DNA of 31,425 nt from Thecamonas trahens ATCC 50062 (lineage: Eukaryota; Apusozoa; Apusomonadida; Apusomonadidae). The stretch covers positions 94,921-126,345 of the forward strand of contig NW_013657637.1 in assembly GCF_000142905.1 (NCBI RefSeq), given 5' to 3'. Positions 18,492-27,727 of this stretch are shown here, piece after piece. The notes beneath the pieces are model-generated. The model was not told where the DNA came from. It searched no databases and worked only from the letters and a program-made list of their open reading frames with translations. A program made the position numbers and the translations under genes. Position 1 is the first letter of the stretch, and each line of letters begins with the position of its first letter.

Positions 18492-19466
18492 ATGTTCACC
18501 AACCCTGCTTCCATCGACACCGGCGTTTCTCGTGGTGCCACCAACCCTGCTCGCCACATCGGCAAGTGTATTTACCCGTTTACCGACAAGGAGAACCGCA
18601 CTTTTGCTCGCAACAACATGAAGGAGATCTTTGCCCAGTACTCGGACGAAAACGGCCTCATCACCCTCGCCAACATCCGCGACGCACTCAAGAGCATCAT
18701 TCGCGTTAACGGCGGTTCTTGTACCCATGGCGCTGAGGTTTCTGCTGCTCTCGCTGACAGCTTTGACCTCGCCGCCGCCGCTGCCTGCTTCCACGCCGCC
18801 TTTGCCGCCCGCAAGCGGAGCAACCCTGCAGCATCGCACACCGCTGACGGCCGCAGCGACGCTAAGCGCCACAACGAGCGCGAGCGCTTTGAAACCTACG
18901 GCATGGTTGATGCCCAGGTTTTCATCTCGATGTACCTCGAGCGCATCCACCGGACCGCCTCCCGCCGCGCCAGCTACCACGCCCACAACGCTGCTGCCAA
19001 GCTTGAGTTTGAGTCGACCGACTTTTGCTCGCTCGCAGAGATGACTGCCGCCCTCACCGCGATCCGCGCCCCGTTTGCTGACATCTTTGTTGACCACGCC
19101 GCAAGCACTGTCAACGCGCAGTTCCTTGCCGACGACATCAGTGATGATGATGACGACGAGGCTAACGCTGGCGACACCATCGCCATGGACGAGGCCCCGG
19201 CGGTCGAGACTGTGGCCTTCAACGCGCTCCTTGGCAGCAGCAAGCAGCACTCTGACACCGCCTCTCTCGACTGGTTTCCCTCTCTCGAGAGCATCTACGA
19301 CTCTGGCTTGGTTGCCATGGACGTCGGCGACCACGATCAGGCGGCACCCGTCCCTATCCATACCGCGGACTTTGATCCGACTGACCCGTTCAACATGGGC
19401 TTTTCTGTCGCAACGTCTCACCAGCGCGAGTTTGACACCTTTGACCCGCTCGAGTTCCTCAACTAG
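18492..19466 (+). CDS. Hypothetical protein, possible EF-hand-like N-terminus
   Basis: Intronless, 324 residues; no family recognised. About residues 40-75 (NMKEIFAQYSDENGLITLANIRDALKSI) have the helix-loop-helix spacing of an EF-hand, but the loop lacks most calcium ligands. A second similar stretch (about 95-160, CFHAAFAARK ... GMVDAQVFISMYLERI) could be a partner. A His/Arg-rich stretch (about 115-135), an acidic run DDISDDDDDEA near 217, and a Ser/Asp-rich tail with repeated DP/F elements (FDPTDPFNMGF, FDTFDPLEFLN) follow. The tail resembles transcription-activation or endocytic short motifs. Codon use is C-ending like its neighbours. The promoter is palindrome-rich. A regulatory or adaptor role is only a suggestion. 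Confidence 0.7.
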   Translation: MFTNPASIDTGVSRGATNPARHIGKCIYPFTDKENRTFARNNMKEIFAQYSDENGLITLANIRDALKSIIRVNGGSCTHGAEVSAALADSFDLAAAAACFHAAFAARKRSNPAASHTADGRSDAKRHNERERFETYGMVDAQVFISMYLERIHRTASRRASYHAHNAAAKLEFESTDFCSLAEMTAALTAIRAPFADIFVDHAASTVNAQFLADDISDDDDDEANAGDTIAMDEAPAVETVAFNALLGSSKQHSDTASLDWFPSLESIYDSGLVAMDVGDHDQAAPVPIHTADFDPTDPFNMGFSVATSHQREFDTFDPLEFLN

Positions 19467-19829
19467 CGCCTCCCTAAAGACGACCTCCATCAGCAGCCAC
19501 CAGCAAACGACACCGCTGTTTTGCGCCGTGACGACAGAATAGCACGCACGAAATGTGCGTTCATTGGCGAAACGGGCAAACACAAGTTTGCCGCAAGTGC
19601 AGCCACCCACTGTCATTGGACCGCACCAGCCAACGAGACACCAACGCTCTCTCCCCCCCCCCCCCCCTCCCCGTCCCTCGTCCTCTTGCCCACACCACAC
19701 CGCACGACTAGGTTGAGCCTTGCAAGCACCGACTGTCACCTCCGGCGCTACCTCCCCCCCCCCCCCCCCCCCCCCCCCACCAGCCGCAACCCCAGCACCT
19801 CGCTCGGCCTCCACCACCCGCTTCGCATC
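19467..19829 (+). promoter_or_regulatory. Upstream region of WD40 gene with long C tracts
   Basis: 363 bp without a supported gene. It contains C15 (19653-19667) and C25 (19754-19778), the latter 51 bp before the start codon, and CAAACACAAGTTTG near 19577. An in-frame extension of the WD40 ORF runs back to 19521 but reads through these tracts as poly-Pro and is not accepted. Confidence 0.5.
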
Positions 19830-22800
19830 ATGTCGACGACGGCGTTCAACTGGCGGACGACCCACATTCTTGGCCCGGTGGTCAACAACATCTACTCGCG
19901 GTCGCCCGTCAATGCGCTCCAGGTGCGGGACGACCGCCTACTGGTGGGCTTCTCCGACTCGACCGTCCGTCTCTTCGACCGGGCTTCGGGCATCCGGATG
20001 TGGACGCTCGAGGGCCATGGTGGGCCTGTCAACTGCCTCCACTCGTCCAAGACCCGCATGGTGACAGGCTCGGACGACAAGATGATCAAGGTGTGGGATA
20101 TGCGCGAGGGCCGATGCCTCCTCACGCTTGAGGGCCACATCGCGCCCGTGCTCTGCGTCCGCCTCTCAGACCGCCACATCCTCTCGGGCGGCCGCGACCA
20201 TACCATCAAGGTGTGGGACAAATCGACCGGCTATTGCCTCCGTACCCTCCGTGGCCACACCGGCCGCATTGTTGACCTCCAGCTTGGCGCTGGCTCCGGC
20301 TCGCAGTTTTACACCTCGTCGACCGACGGGACTATCAAGCTCTGGGACGTCCGCTCCGAAAACCGCATCCGCTCGTACAAGGGCCACAAAAAGGCCATTG
20401 TCTCGTTCCACCACGAAGAAGCCACTCTTATTTCTGCTGCCGACGACGGAACCATCAAGTCTTGGGACTGTGCCACCGGCAAGTGCTCGCTCACCTTGCG
20501 GGTCGGCTCGGAGCGGGAAATCCCACAATCCATCCGCATCCGCAACGATCTGCTCTTCTGCGGCGAAGCCTCCGGGACCATTCGCATTCGCGAGGCCTCC
20601 ACCGGCACGCCCGTCCGCTTGCTCGAGGGTCACGCTTCGCGTGTCGCCGCTCTCCAGGTCGAGGACTTTGAAATCTGGTCTGGCTCGTCCGACTCGACTG
20701 TCCGCCGCTGGTCGACCGAAGATGAGGTCCGCATCTTGCTCGAGCGGATGAAGACCGAAGAGTTTGAGGTTGTTGACAACTCTGTCCTCTCCTCGAACAC
20801 CTTTACCGGCGACCTGACTTCGCCCGGCCCGGCATCGCCGAGCGGCGGTGCGCCGAGCGGCGGTGCGCCGTCGTCTGCTGCCACCTCGTCAGTGGCACCG
20901 TCGGCCGTTGATGCCGGCAGCTCAAGCTGTCGCGACTCGGGCAGCCTGGCGGCAGTGACCGTTCCATCCTCCTCGATGACGCCGCTCGCCTCGGGCCTCT
21001 CCACCACCTCGTTCTCCGCGGCGGGGCCGGGCTCGCCTGGTGGCGTGCTGGCGCCCGACGGGCCGCCAGGCCCCGCAGTTACACTCTCGTCTGCGCTCCA
21101 GGGCACGACCGTCGAGCCGGCCTGGGCTGTTGGCGAGTTCGTGGTAACCGACCTCGCGTCGGGTGACTCGCCCATCCTCTGCTGCGCGCTCTCGCGCGAC
21201 TACATTGTTTACGGGACCGAGGATGGTCAGATTGTCATTGCCGATCGTGGCTCGCCGAGCTCGCGGCGGACAAAGATGTGGACCTCGCCTATCCGCGCCA
21301 TCTTTGTCGCCGCCATCGGCGTCGGTTCGGGCGCTGACGACGGCTCGGTCGCGCTCTGGTCGTCCGGCTCGGGTACCGCCGTCTGGTCGGTCCAGCACCA
21401 TATCGGCGCCGTCAACGCGCTGCAGACGAATGGCAAGTTTGTGGCCTCAGGCTCACAGGACGGTTCGCTCAAGGTCATGAACGCCGCCGACGGTATCCTT
21501 GTCCACTCGCTCACCGACCACTCGGGCCCAGTCACCACCCTCCACTTTCTGGCCACCACCATCGTGTCCGGCGCCGCCGACGGCAGCCTTGCCATCTGGA
21601 ACGCCACCTCGGGTGAGGTTGTCAAGGTTCTCTCCGGCCACAAGGGCGCAGTCACCGCGCTCGAGTTTGATGACCTGGAGGTGCTCTCGGCCTCCGAGGA
21701 CGGCACCATTCGCGTGTGGGACGTGGCTACCGGCGAGTGCGTCCGTATGTACTCGCTTGGCGAGGGCGAGGCCCGCATTAACTGTCTTCAGTTTGACGAT
21801 TCGAAGATTGTCCACGGTCTCGCCAATGGTAACCTCGTGGTCCGCGATATGGAGACCGGCGAGTCGGTCCGTGTCCTCACTCGCCACTCTGAGTCGGTCA
21901 CCGATCTCGCGTACGACGCCAACGTTATTGTCTCGGCTTCGCGCGACGCCTCGCTTCGAATGTGGACCTTTACCGGCGCGCCTGCAGACTCGGGCGGCCT
22001 CGCCCGCAGCGACATTGCTGACAAGGTCGAGGCTCGGATGGGAGAGATTATGGCCCGTGCCGGCCCGTCAAGTGGCAAGCCGGGCGACAGCCTACGCGCC
22101 GGCGCCTCCGGCACCACCTACTCGCCGGGTACAAGCCCTGGCGGTGGTGGTACGCCCTCGTCGCTCGCTGTCAACTCAACCAGCAAGCATCTCGAGCTCT
22201 CAGAGCTGGCCGAGTGGTCGCGGGCCGAGTGCAAGAAGCGGACTATCAACCGCGGCAAGAACACTGCCATCAACTGCCTGCACTTTACCGGCGACTCGTT
22301 GGTGACCGGTGGCTCAGACGGTGTCGCCAAGATGTGGGACATCAACACGGGCTCGCGGCTCAAGACCTTCCGCGGCCACCTCGGCGCCGTCAACTGCCTC
22401 CGCTTCTCTGGCGACACCCTTGTTTCTGGCGACGACCTGCACGTCCGGGTCTGGTCCATGGCCTCCAACTCGTGCGTCGTCACCCTTGATGGCCACGAGG
22501 GTCCCGTCCTCTCGCTCGGCTTCAACTCGGAAGTCATCGTCTCGGGCTCCCGCGACCACACGCTCAAGGTCTGGGACCTTGAGACTGGCCGTCTGCTGCG
22601 AACGCTCAAGGGCCACAACGGCCGCATCACCGACCTCGTCCTCCGCGACCAGATGATTGTCTCGGCCTCGACCGACGGCACGCTCAAGCTGTGGGACATC
22701 AACACGTCGCAGCGGGTTCGCTCGTTCAAGGGCCACACGCAGGGCGTTAACTGCTGCTCGGTGGTCTCCACCTCGATCGTTTCCGGCTCGGCAGACGCCT

Positions 22801-23108
22801 CGCTCCGCGTCTGGGACCTCGGCTCTGGATCTACCATCTCGGTCTTTGACCCCTCGGGCGCCAACGACGTCACTCACTGCCTCCAGGCTGACGAGCACAA
22901 GATCATCTGCGGCCGTCGCGATGGCGTCCTCGCTGTCCGCACCCTCATCGACGGCTCGGTCGTCCGCACCTGGGATGCCCACACCCGTGCCATCAACGCT
23001 GTCCAGTTCGACGAGACCCGTATCGTCTCCGGTTCGGAAGACAAGACCGCCAAGGTCATCGAGTTTGACGACAAGTCTGGCAAGAACAAGTCGTGCGTCA
23101 TCTCGTAG
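19830..23108 (+). CDS. Three-propeller (21-blade) WD40 protein with CaaX box
   Basis: Intronless, 1092 residues from ATG 19830. Three sets of seven WD40 repeats can be counted. Propeller 1 is about 27-295 (IKVWDMREG, IKVWDKSTG, IKLWDVRSE). Propeller 2 is about 448-710 (LAIWNATSG, IRVWDVATG). Propeller 3 is about 813-1082 (AKMWDINTG, LKVWDLETG, LKLWDINTS, LRVWDLGSG). Ser/Gly/Pro/Ala-rich linkers lie at about 300-440 and 715-800. Repeats have the GH...D...WD layout of F-box/WD proteins such as Cdc4/FBW7, but no F-box is seen. The protein ends KSGKNKSCVIS: a basic stretch followed by CVIS, a good CaaX prenylation signal (X=Ser favours farnesylation). It is likely a membrane-tethered scaffold; partners unknown. 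Confidence 0.9.
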   Translation: MSTTAFNWRTTHILGPVVNNIYSRSPVNALQVRDDRLLVGFSDSTVRLFDRASGIRMWTLEGHGGPVNCLHSSKTRMVTGSDDKMIKVWDMREGRCLLTLEGHIAPVLCVRLSDRHILSGGRDHTIKVWDKSTGYCLRTLRGHTGRIVDLQLGAGSGSQFYTSSTDGTIKLWDVRSENRIRSYKGHKKAIVSFHHEEATLISAADDGTIKSWDCATGKCSLTLRVGSEREIPQSIRIRNDLLFCGEASGTIRIREASTGTPVRLLEGHASRVAALQVEDFEIWSGSSDSTVRRWSTEDEVRILLERMKTEEFEVVDNSVLSSNTFTGDLTSPGPASPSGGAPSGGAPSSAATSSVAPSAVDAGSSSCRDSGSLAAVTVPSSSMTPLASGLSTTSFSAAGPGSPGGVLAPDGPPGPAVTLSSALQGTTVEPAWAVGEFVVTDLASGDSPILCCALSRDYIVYGTEDGQIVIADRGSPSSRRTKMWTSPIRAIFVAAIGVGSGADDGSVALWSSGSGTAVWSVQHHIGAVNALQTNGKFVASGSQDGSLKVMNAADGILVHSLTDHSGPVTTLHFLATTIVSGAADGSLAIWNATSGEVVKVLSGHKGAVTALEFDDLEVLSASEDGTIRVWDVATGECVRMYSLGEGEARINCLQFDDSKIVHGLANGNLVVRDMETGESVRVLTRHSESVTDLAYDANVIVSASRDASLRMWTFTGAPADSGGLARSDIADKVEARMGEIMARAGPSSGKPGDSLRAGASGTTYSPGTSPGGGGTPSSLAVNSTSKHLELSELAEWSRAECKKRTINRGKNTAINCLHFTGDSLVTGGSDGVAKMWDINTGSRLKTFRGHLGAVNCLRFSGDTLVSGDDLHVRVWSMASNSCVVTLDGHEGPVLSLGFNSEVIVSGSRDHTLKVWDLETGRLLRTLKGHNGRITDLVLRDQMIVSASTDGTLKLWDINTSQRVRSFKGHTQGVNCCSVVSTSIVSGSADASLRVWDLGSGSTISVFDPSGANDVTHCLQADEHKIICGRRDGVLAVRTLIDGSVVRTWDAHTRAINAVQFDETRIVSGSEDKTAKVIEFDDKSGKNKSCVIS

Positions 23109-23295
23109 CCCTCTTCTCCCGCTCCAGGCCGGCGCAGACTCTCCTTCGACCTGCCAAGCTCCGATGTTGTCGCCACTGAAGCCGACACCGCCCAATATTG
23201 AACGATGAACTCCTGTGATCAGCCCAGCCTCATCCGCTCGCGCTGTCCGTCCGGTCTGACAAGCCACTCCACCTCCCCCTCCCCCCCCTCCCCCC

Positions 23296-23733
23296 ATGGC
23301 TACCCCCACGCACACGCTGGTCTCAGCCCTACGCCCAGGCATGCGTGACGTTGCCCTCCACGTACAGGTTGTGTCGGTCGACGCCACGGCCGATGCCGTC
23401 ACCACGGCGGGTGAGCCTGTTGTCGCCGTCCACGCCCTCGTTGCCGATGCCTCGGCCGCCGTCGTCCTTGTCGTCCGATCCGCCGCTGCCGCCACGCTGC
23501 TTGTTCCGGGCACATGGCTCGCCATCACTGGCGCCGCCGTTTGCATCACCTCGCAGCGCACCCTCGCCGTCACCTTCGAGCCTCGCTGGGGCTCAGCCTC
23601 ACTGACAGCCGCTGGCGCGCCTGCTGCCGCCGCTGATGATGACGAAGCGCCGCCGATGGAGGCGGCGAGCAACACAGCGGTCAACACAGCGACCAACATC
23701 TCCCTCGCTGTTCACGACCTCGTTCGCGCATGA
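23296..23733 (+). CDS. SOSS-B-like (NABP/hSSB) OB-fold ssDNA-binding protein
   Basis: 145 residues, starting right after a C-rich tract. The opening (TLVSALRPGMRDVALHVQVVSV) has the pattern of SOSS-B1/B2, where IKPGLKNL begins the OB fold. Matching strand blocks follow (VVAVHALVADASAAVVLVV; LVPGTWLAITGAAV; LAVTFEPRWG). The fold covers about residues 5-105 and is followed by a low-complexity acidic/Ala tail, as in the animal proteins. SOSS-B binds single-stranded DNA in double-strand-break signalling and also associates with Integrator. It is short and Ala/Val-biased, so the call rests on order of blocks rather than exact residues. Convergent with the PX gene; stops are about 11 bp apart. Confidence 0.65.
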   Translation: MATPTHTLVSALRPGMRDVALHVQVVSVDATADAVTTAGEPVVAVHALVADASAAVVLVVRSAAAATLLVPGTWLAITGAAVCITSQRTLAVTFEPRWGSASLTAAGAPAAAADDDEAPPMEAASNTAVNTATNISLAVHDLVRA

Positions 23734-23744
23734 AGTGACGGCCT

Positions 23745-25186
23745 TTACAGCTGCGAACCCTTGGTCCGCTTGAACGCAAGCCGCACAGTCTCGGAGACTG
23801 GGCGGAGACCGGCAGCTACGCCGTACACCAGCGTGGCAAGGACAGCACGGCGGTAAGAGCGCAGGCGGCGGTGCTCGTGCAGGAGGTCGAGGACACCGGC
23901 GTCGATGGTGTCACGCAAGGCAGCAAGCTGGGCCTCCAGCGCCGACGTCTTGCTCGAGCCCTTGCGGTTGGCATCGCGGAAGGCCTTGTCGAGCGAGGCT
24001 AGCTCCTTCAGGTGGCGCTCGCGGGTCTTGAGCGCCGCGTCGGCGCCAGACACCACAGCGAGCACAAACTCGCCTTCGAGCGCAAGCGTCTCCATCTTGC
24101 GTTCCATCCTGGCCACATGTCGGGCCGTCCGCTCGGCGAGCGTCGCACCCCACGCCGAGACGCCGGCCATGAACGGATCGCTGACCGAGGCGCTTGACGA
24201 GTGCCCGCGCGAGGTGACCAGCTGCTCGGCAGTGGCGCCAACGGTGACCAGCGCCTCAGCTTCCTTCACCGCGGCGTCGACTCGGGCCTCGCCGGCCGCC
24301 ACAGCAGCGTCGACAAAGGCCCGCAGATCGGCAACGAGGTCAGCAAAGTGCAGCAGCCGCGAGCCATAGTCGACGGCAGCCAGCAGCTGGCTGCGGTCGT
24401 CATCGCCAGCGTCCGACGCCGAGCCTGTAGTCCGCGCCGCCGACGCCATCTCCTTGGCCGCCCACTTGGCAAAGTCCTTGCGCCCGTCTCGCGGCAGAAG
24501 AGCGCAACCTGCCGTGAGCCACCGAGCACAGGATGCTCGCACACGTACAGCACAAAACGCTCGAGCGCAGAGCGACGCTTCTCCACAAACTCCTCCGAGA
24601 AGCGGCCCAGGCGCTTCTTGCCCGGGAGTGCCGGCACGATGCGGTAGGGAAAGGCCTCGGACAGTGCGCCGTGGAGCCAAACAAAGTCGCGGTAGCGCCT
24701 GACCGAGACTGTCTCCTCGCCGCCGGCCGTTGTCACCGTCAGCATGTACGAGGTGTGGGACTTGGAGAGCAGGCCCGATGTCGGTGCCTTGGCCTCGCAC
24801 ACAGCTAGCGCCACCTGCACCCCGACCATCTCCCCACTCGTTCGCTCCGTCGGCAGTGCCGTGCCCAGCGCCCCACCCAGCGCATCATCCGAGTCCGAGA
24901 ACGAGCCCAGCGCATCGGCCGGCGCCGAGCCCGAGCTCCCCACAGACCCGCTGCTGGACGACTCACCAGCCAACGTCAGCGCCCGTCCACGCCACCCATC
25001 GGTACCGCTTGTCCCAGACCCATGTTTAGCCCCAGCTCCTGCCCCAGCTCCTGCCCCAGCTCCGGCCGCGGTCCCGGTCGTCGTCCCGCCCGTCCGTCCG
25101 CCTGTCGCCGGGCCTGCCGAGTCTGCGGCGTTTGCAGCCGTCGACGACCGCTGTGTCGGGTCGAGCAGGTCATCGATGAGCGACAT
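23745..25186 (-). CDS. PX-domain sorting-nexin-like protein with apparent frameshift
   Basis: From ATG 25186 (MSLIDDLLDP) to TAA 23745-23747, about 480 residues if one base is added. After a Gly/Ala/Ser linker with an (AG)n run, a PX domain lies at about 118-230: TSYMLTVTT, then VRRYRDFVWLHGAL, the Pro-rich IVPALPGKKRLGRF, and ERFVLYVCEHPVLGGS. RYRDF and the PALPGK loop are the phosphoinositide-binding hallmarks. The C-terminal half (about 240-480) is all helical (FAKWAAKEM; LAERTARHVARMERKMETL), compatible with a BAR-type dimerisation region as in SNX proteins that tubulate endosomes. PX and helical parts are in different frames; the change is near 24495-24510, around a short G run, and behaves as one missing base. 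Confidence 0.75.
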
Positions 25187-25211
25187 GTGGGGAGCACGTG
25201 TGGGTCGATAT

Positions 25212-25271
25212 GGTGGTGGTGGTGGTGGTGGTGGTGGTGGTGGTGGTGGTGGTGGTGGTGGTGGTGGTGGT
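25212..25271 (+). repeat. (GGT)20 microsatellite, left copy
   Basis: Twenty GGT units directly upstream (26 bp) of the PX-gene start codon on the other strand. It is the left-hand partner of the GGT tract at 25907 and marks the edge of a tandem duplication. Confidence 0.9.
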
Positions 25272-25880
25272 GGGACAGGTATGGCGGTCGGACAGGTATG
25301 GCGGTCGGTGAGCTGGCGGTTGTCGGTGAGCTGGCGGCTGGCAAGGGGCGAGGGGACCGAGGGCAAAGGCTCGACGGAGAGTGACAGACATTTTATCGGG
25401 CGAGATCTTCCTCGCCGCGGATGGCCCAGGCACGGGCGTCGGAGCGGAGCGTGGCAGAGACAAGGGTGTAACCGCCCCAGAGGTCGATGGTGGCGGCGGC
25501 GGCAAGCTTGTCGGTGTCGAGGAATACGACGGCGACGGTGGTGTCGTCGTACATCCGCCGGCGCTTGCGGGCTGGTTGGGAGACGAGAGCCTTGATGGGC
25601 TCGTCGGCACCGGCAAAGAGGACAAACGGACGAGCAGCTTTGTCGAGGACGCGGGCCACGAGGTAATCGGCACAGTTGGTGTACGGGCCGGGCGCGTCCA
25701 TCCACTCAAAGACCATGTCGACAACTTCGGCCGAGGTGAACATGTCCCACAGGCCGTCGCAGCCGAGGACTACAAACGCGTCCGACGACGTCAGCTGTGC
25801 ATGGTACACTGCAGGCTCGGCCGTCGTGTATGGCGGCGTGTACGGGTTTGGGATCCGCCGCGATGCAGACGACGCCTTGT
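25272..25880. repeat. Tandem duplicate of PP2C 3' region (copy A)
   Basis: Nearly identical to 25979-26570 (copy B); the period is about 690 bp. I found one substitution by eye (A at 25666, G at 26356; synonymous in the PP2C frame). Copy A also has a 17-nt tandem (25274-25290, 25291-25307) that copy B has once. Each copy is preceded by a (GGT)n tract. Copy A stops matching after gccttgt at 25880. Confidence 0.9.
25393..25880 (-). pseudogene. Truncated PP2C C-terminal fragment (duplicate)
   Basis: Encodes the last roughly 162 residues of the neighbouring PP2C, including VVLGCDGLWDMF and MYDDTTVAVVFL, through the stop codon. It lacks the N-terminal VFDGHSG half and the catalytic core residues there. 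The open frame extends upstream only through poly-Pro from the (GGT)n tract, so a functional start is not credible. It sits between the PX-gene start and the intact PP2C, and could act as promoter or 5' UTR sequence for the PX gene. Confidence 0.85.
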
Positions 25881-25906
25881 CCCATACCCGTAAAAGTATG
25901 GTGGTG

Positions 25907-25978
25907 GGTGGTGGTGGTGGTGGTGGTGGTGGTGGTGGTGGTGGTGGTGGTGGTGGTGGTGGTGGTGGTGGTGGTGGT
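25907..25978 (+). repeat. (GGT)24 microsatellite, right copy
   Basis: Twenty-four GGT units between duplicate copies A and B, just beyond the 3' end of the intact PP2C gene. The preceding linker 25881-25906 is unique to this junction. Confidence 0.9.
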
Positions 25979-26082
25979 GGGACAGGTATGGCGGTCGGTG
26001 AGCTGGCGGTTGTCGGTGAGCTGGCGGCTGGCAAGGGGCGAGGGGACCGAGGGCAAAGGCTCGACGGAGAGTGACAGACATT

Positions 26083-27474
26083 TTATCGGGCGAGATCTTC
26101 CTCGCCGCGGATGGCCCAGGCACGGGCGTCGGAGCGGAGCGTGGCAGAGACAAGGGTGTAACCGCCCCAGAGGTCGATGGTGGCGGCGGCGGCAAGCTTG
26201 TCGGTGTCGAGGAATACGACGGCGACGGTGGTGTCGTCGTACATCCGCCGGCGCTTGCGGGCTGGTTGGGAGACGAGAGCCTTGATGGGCTCGTCGGCAC
26301 CGGCAAAGAGGACAAACGGACGAGCAGCTTTGTCGAGGACGCGGGCCACGAGGTAGTCGGCACAGTTGGTGTACGGGCCGGGCGCGTCCATCCACTCAAA
26401 GACCATGTCGACAACTTCGGCCGAGGTGAACATGTCCCACAGGCCGTCGCAGCCGAGGACTACAAACGCGTCCGACGACGTCAGCTGTGCATGGTACACT
26501 GCAGGCTCGGCCGTCGTGTATGGCGGCGTGTACGGGTTTGGGATCCGCCGCGATGCAGACGACGCCTTGTTGAACGCCCGGAACTTGTACTTGCCGTCGC
26601 CTAGCCCACGGGTCGGCTGCAGCCGGCCCTTGACCCGCCCGCGGAAGATGGCGTCAAACTCGCCGGCGTGCTCGGCCCGGATCCGCACCACCTCGCTCGG
26701 CTCCTCGCCGTGGTGGTCCAGCGAGAGCGGTGTGGCAAACCGCGTTGCGCGAAGCTCCCGCGCCGCAAGCACCAGGCCCGGCGGACCGGCGGCGGCGCCG
26801 TCGAGCGCTTCGGCCACCACCGCCGGTGGCACGTCCCACCGGCGGACCGGAAGCCGCGCCGGTGCAGCAGTCGAGCCCAGGACCGCCCGGCAGTCACCGG
26901 CAGACGCCACGTACAGATCGCGGCCGGCGAGGTACGAGACCAGCAAGCAGGCGCCTGGCAGGCCATCCGCCGGAGTAAGGTCTCCGCGGGCGGCAGCAGC
27001 ATCGCCAAGATAGGCGGCATCTGCCCAGCGGAAGCCACGGGCGAGCGCCGCCGCAAGCTCGTTGTGCTTGCAGCCGTGGCGGAGGGCGAGCGAGGCTGGG
27101 CCGTCGCCCAGCGAGGCGGCGATAAAGGCGAAGAGGTGATCACGGGCAAAGGCCGAGGCGCGCTGGCCCGAGTGGCCATCAAAGACGCCGACGAGCGCAT
27201 GGCTTGATCCCAGCGCCACCGCCGAGGTATCCTCGCTCGGTGCGTTGGAGGCAAACGTCGCAGTGTGAATCGAGGCCACAGCGACGGGAGCCGCCGGCGG
27301 CGGGGTGACCACCCGCGACCCGTCTGACGACGAGACCATGGAGAAGACGTAGGACGAGGCGAGCGAGTAGTGCCACTTGGGCACAGCCGCCGCCGGCGGA
27401 GGGCTGCTGCTGCTGCTGTCAGTGCCGGCTGCTGCGCGAGTCCGCCCGCTGCCGTTCGAGGGAGGCGTTGCCAT
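26083..27474 (-). CDS. PP2C-family Ser/Thr phosphatase (PPM)
   Basis: Intronless, 463 residues. PP2C enzymes are metal-dependent phosphatases. Seen in order: SEDTSAVA near 80, VFDGHSG at 97-103 with the metal-binding Asp, SAGDCRAVLG, LQPTRGLGDGKYKF near 300, VVLGCDGLWDMF near 350 with the second metal Asp, and YDDTTVAVVFL near 425 (usually DNxT; here DDTT). The long insert between SAGDCRAVLG and LSLDHHGEE and the QPTRGLGDGKYKF spelling resemble the pyruvate-dehydrogenase-phosphatase and plant-type branch. No mitochondrial leader is obvious: the N-terminus is Ser/Pro/Ala-rich. The start codon overlaps a 9-bp tandem repeat (about 27474-27500). Its 3' third has been duplicated downstream. Confidence 0.9.
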   Translation of the reverse strand: MATPPSNGSGRTRAAAGTDSSSSSPPPAAAVPKWHYSLASSYVFSMVSSSDGSRVVTPPPAAPVAVASIHTATFASNAPSEDTSAVALGSSHALVGVFDGHSGQRASAFARDHLFAFIAASLGDGPASLALRHGCKHNELAAALARGFRWADAAYLGDAAAARGDLTPADGLPGACLLVSYLAGRDLYVASAGDCRAVLGSTAAPARLPVRRWDVPPAVVAEALDGAAAGPPGLVLAARELRATRFATPLSLDHHGEEPSEVVRIRAEHAGEFDAIFRGRVKGRLQPTRGLGDGKYKFRAFNKASSASRRIPNPYTPPYTTAEPAVYHAQLTSSDAFVVLGCDGLWDMFTSAEVVDMVFEWMDAPGPYTNCADYLVARVLDKAARPFVLFAGADEPIKALVSQPARKRRRMYDDTTVAVVFLDTDKLAAAATIDLWGGYTLVSATLRSDARAWAIRGEEDLAR

Positions 27475-27727
27475 GGCTGTGGTGGCTGTGGTGGCTGTGG
27501 TGGCGGGCGTGGGGTGGGGTGCCGACTGACGGCGGCTGGCCGGCTGGACGGCTGGCCGGCCGAAGGCTGGCGGTCTGGGTCATGCTGCTGATCATCGGCC
27601 GGAGTGAGGGAGTGACGGTGTTACAGGGACGAACGATGGTATGGGCAGTGTGTGTGGTCGGCCTAACAGAGGCAGATAGAGATGGTCAAGGTGGTAGACG
27701 CGGGTCTAAGCCACGCGAGCTGGCCAT

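Noticed and set aside
19521-19829. N-terminal extension of the WD40 protein
   Set aside because: It would encode poly-Pro from the C tracts; the ATG at 19830 directly precedes conserved sequence.
22314-23699. Long antisense ORF (461 codons) across the WD40 gene
   Set aside because: It is a by-product of high GC and repeated WD40 codons on the other strand, with no recognisable domains of its own.
25393-26034. Second complete PP2C gene
   Set aside because: Only the C-terminal third is present and the apparent start lies in poly-Pro from the GGT tract, so it is called a duplicate fragment.
25196-26285. ORFs with poly-Gly, poly-Val, poly-His or poly-Trp
   Set aside because: They are translations of the GGT microsatellites in different frames.
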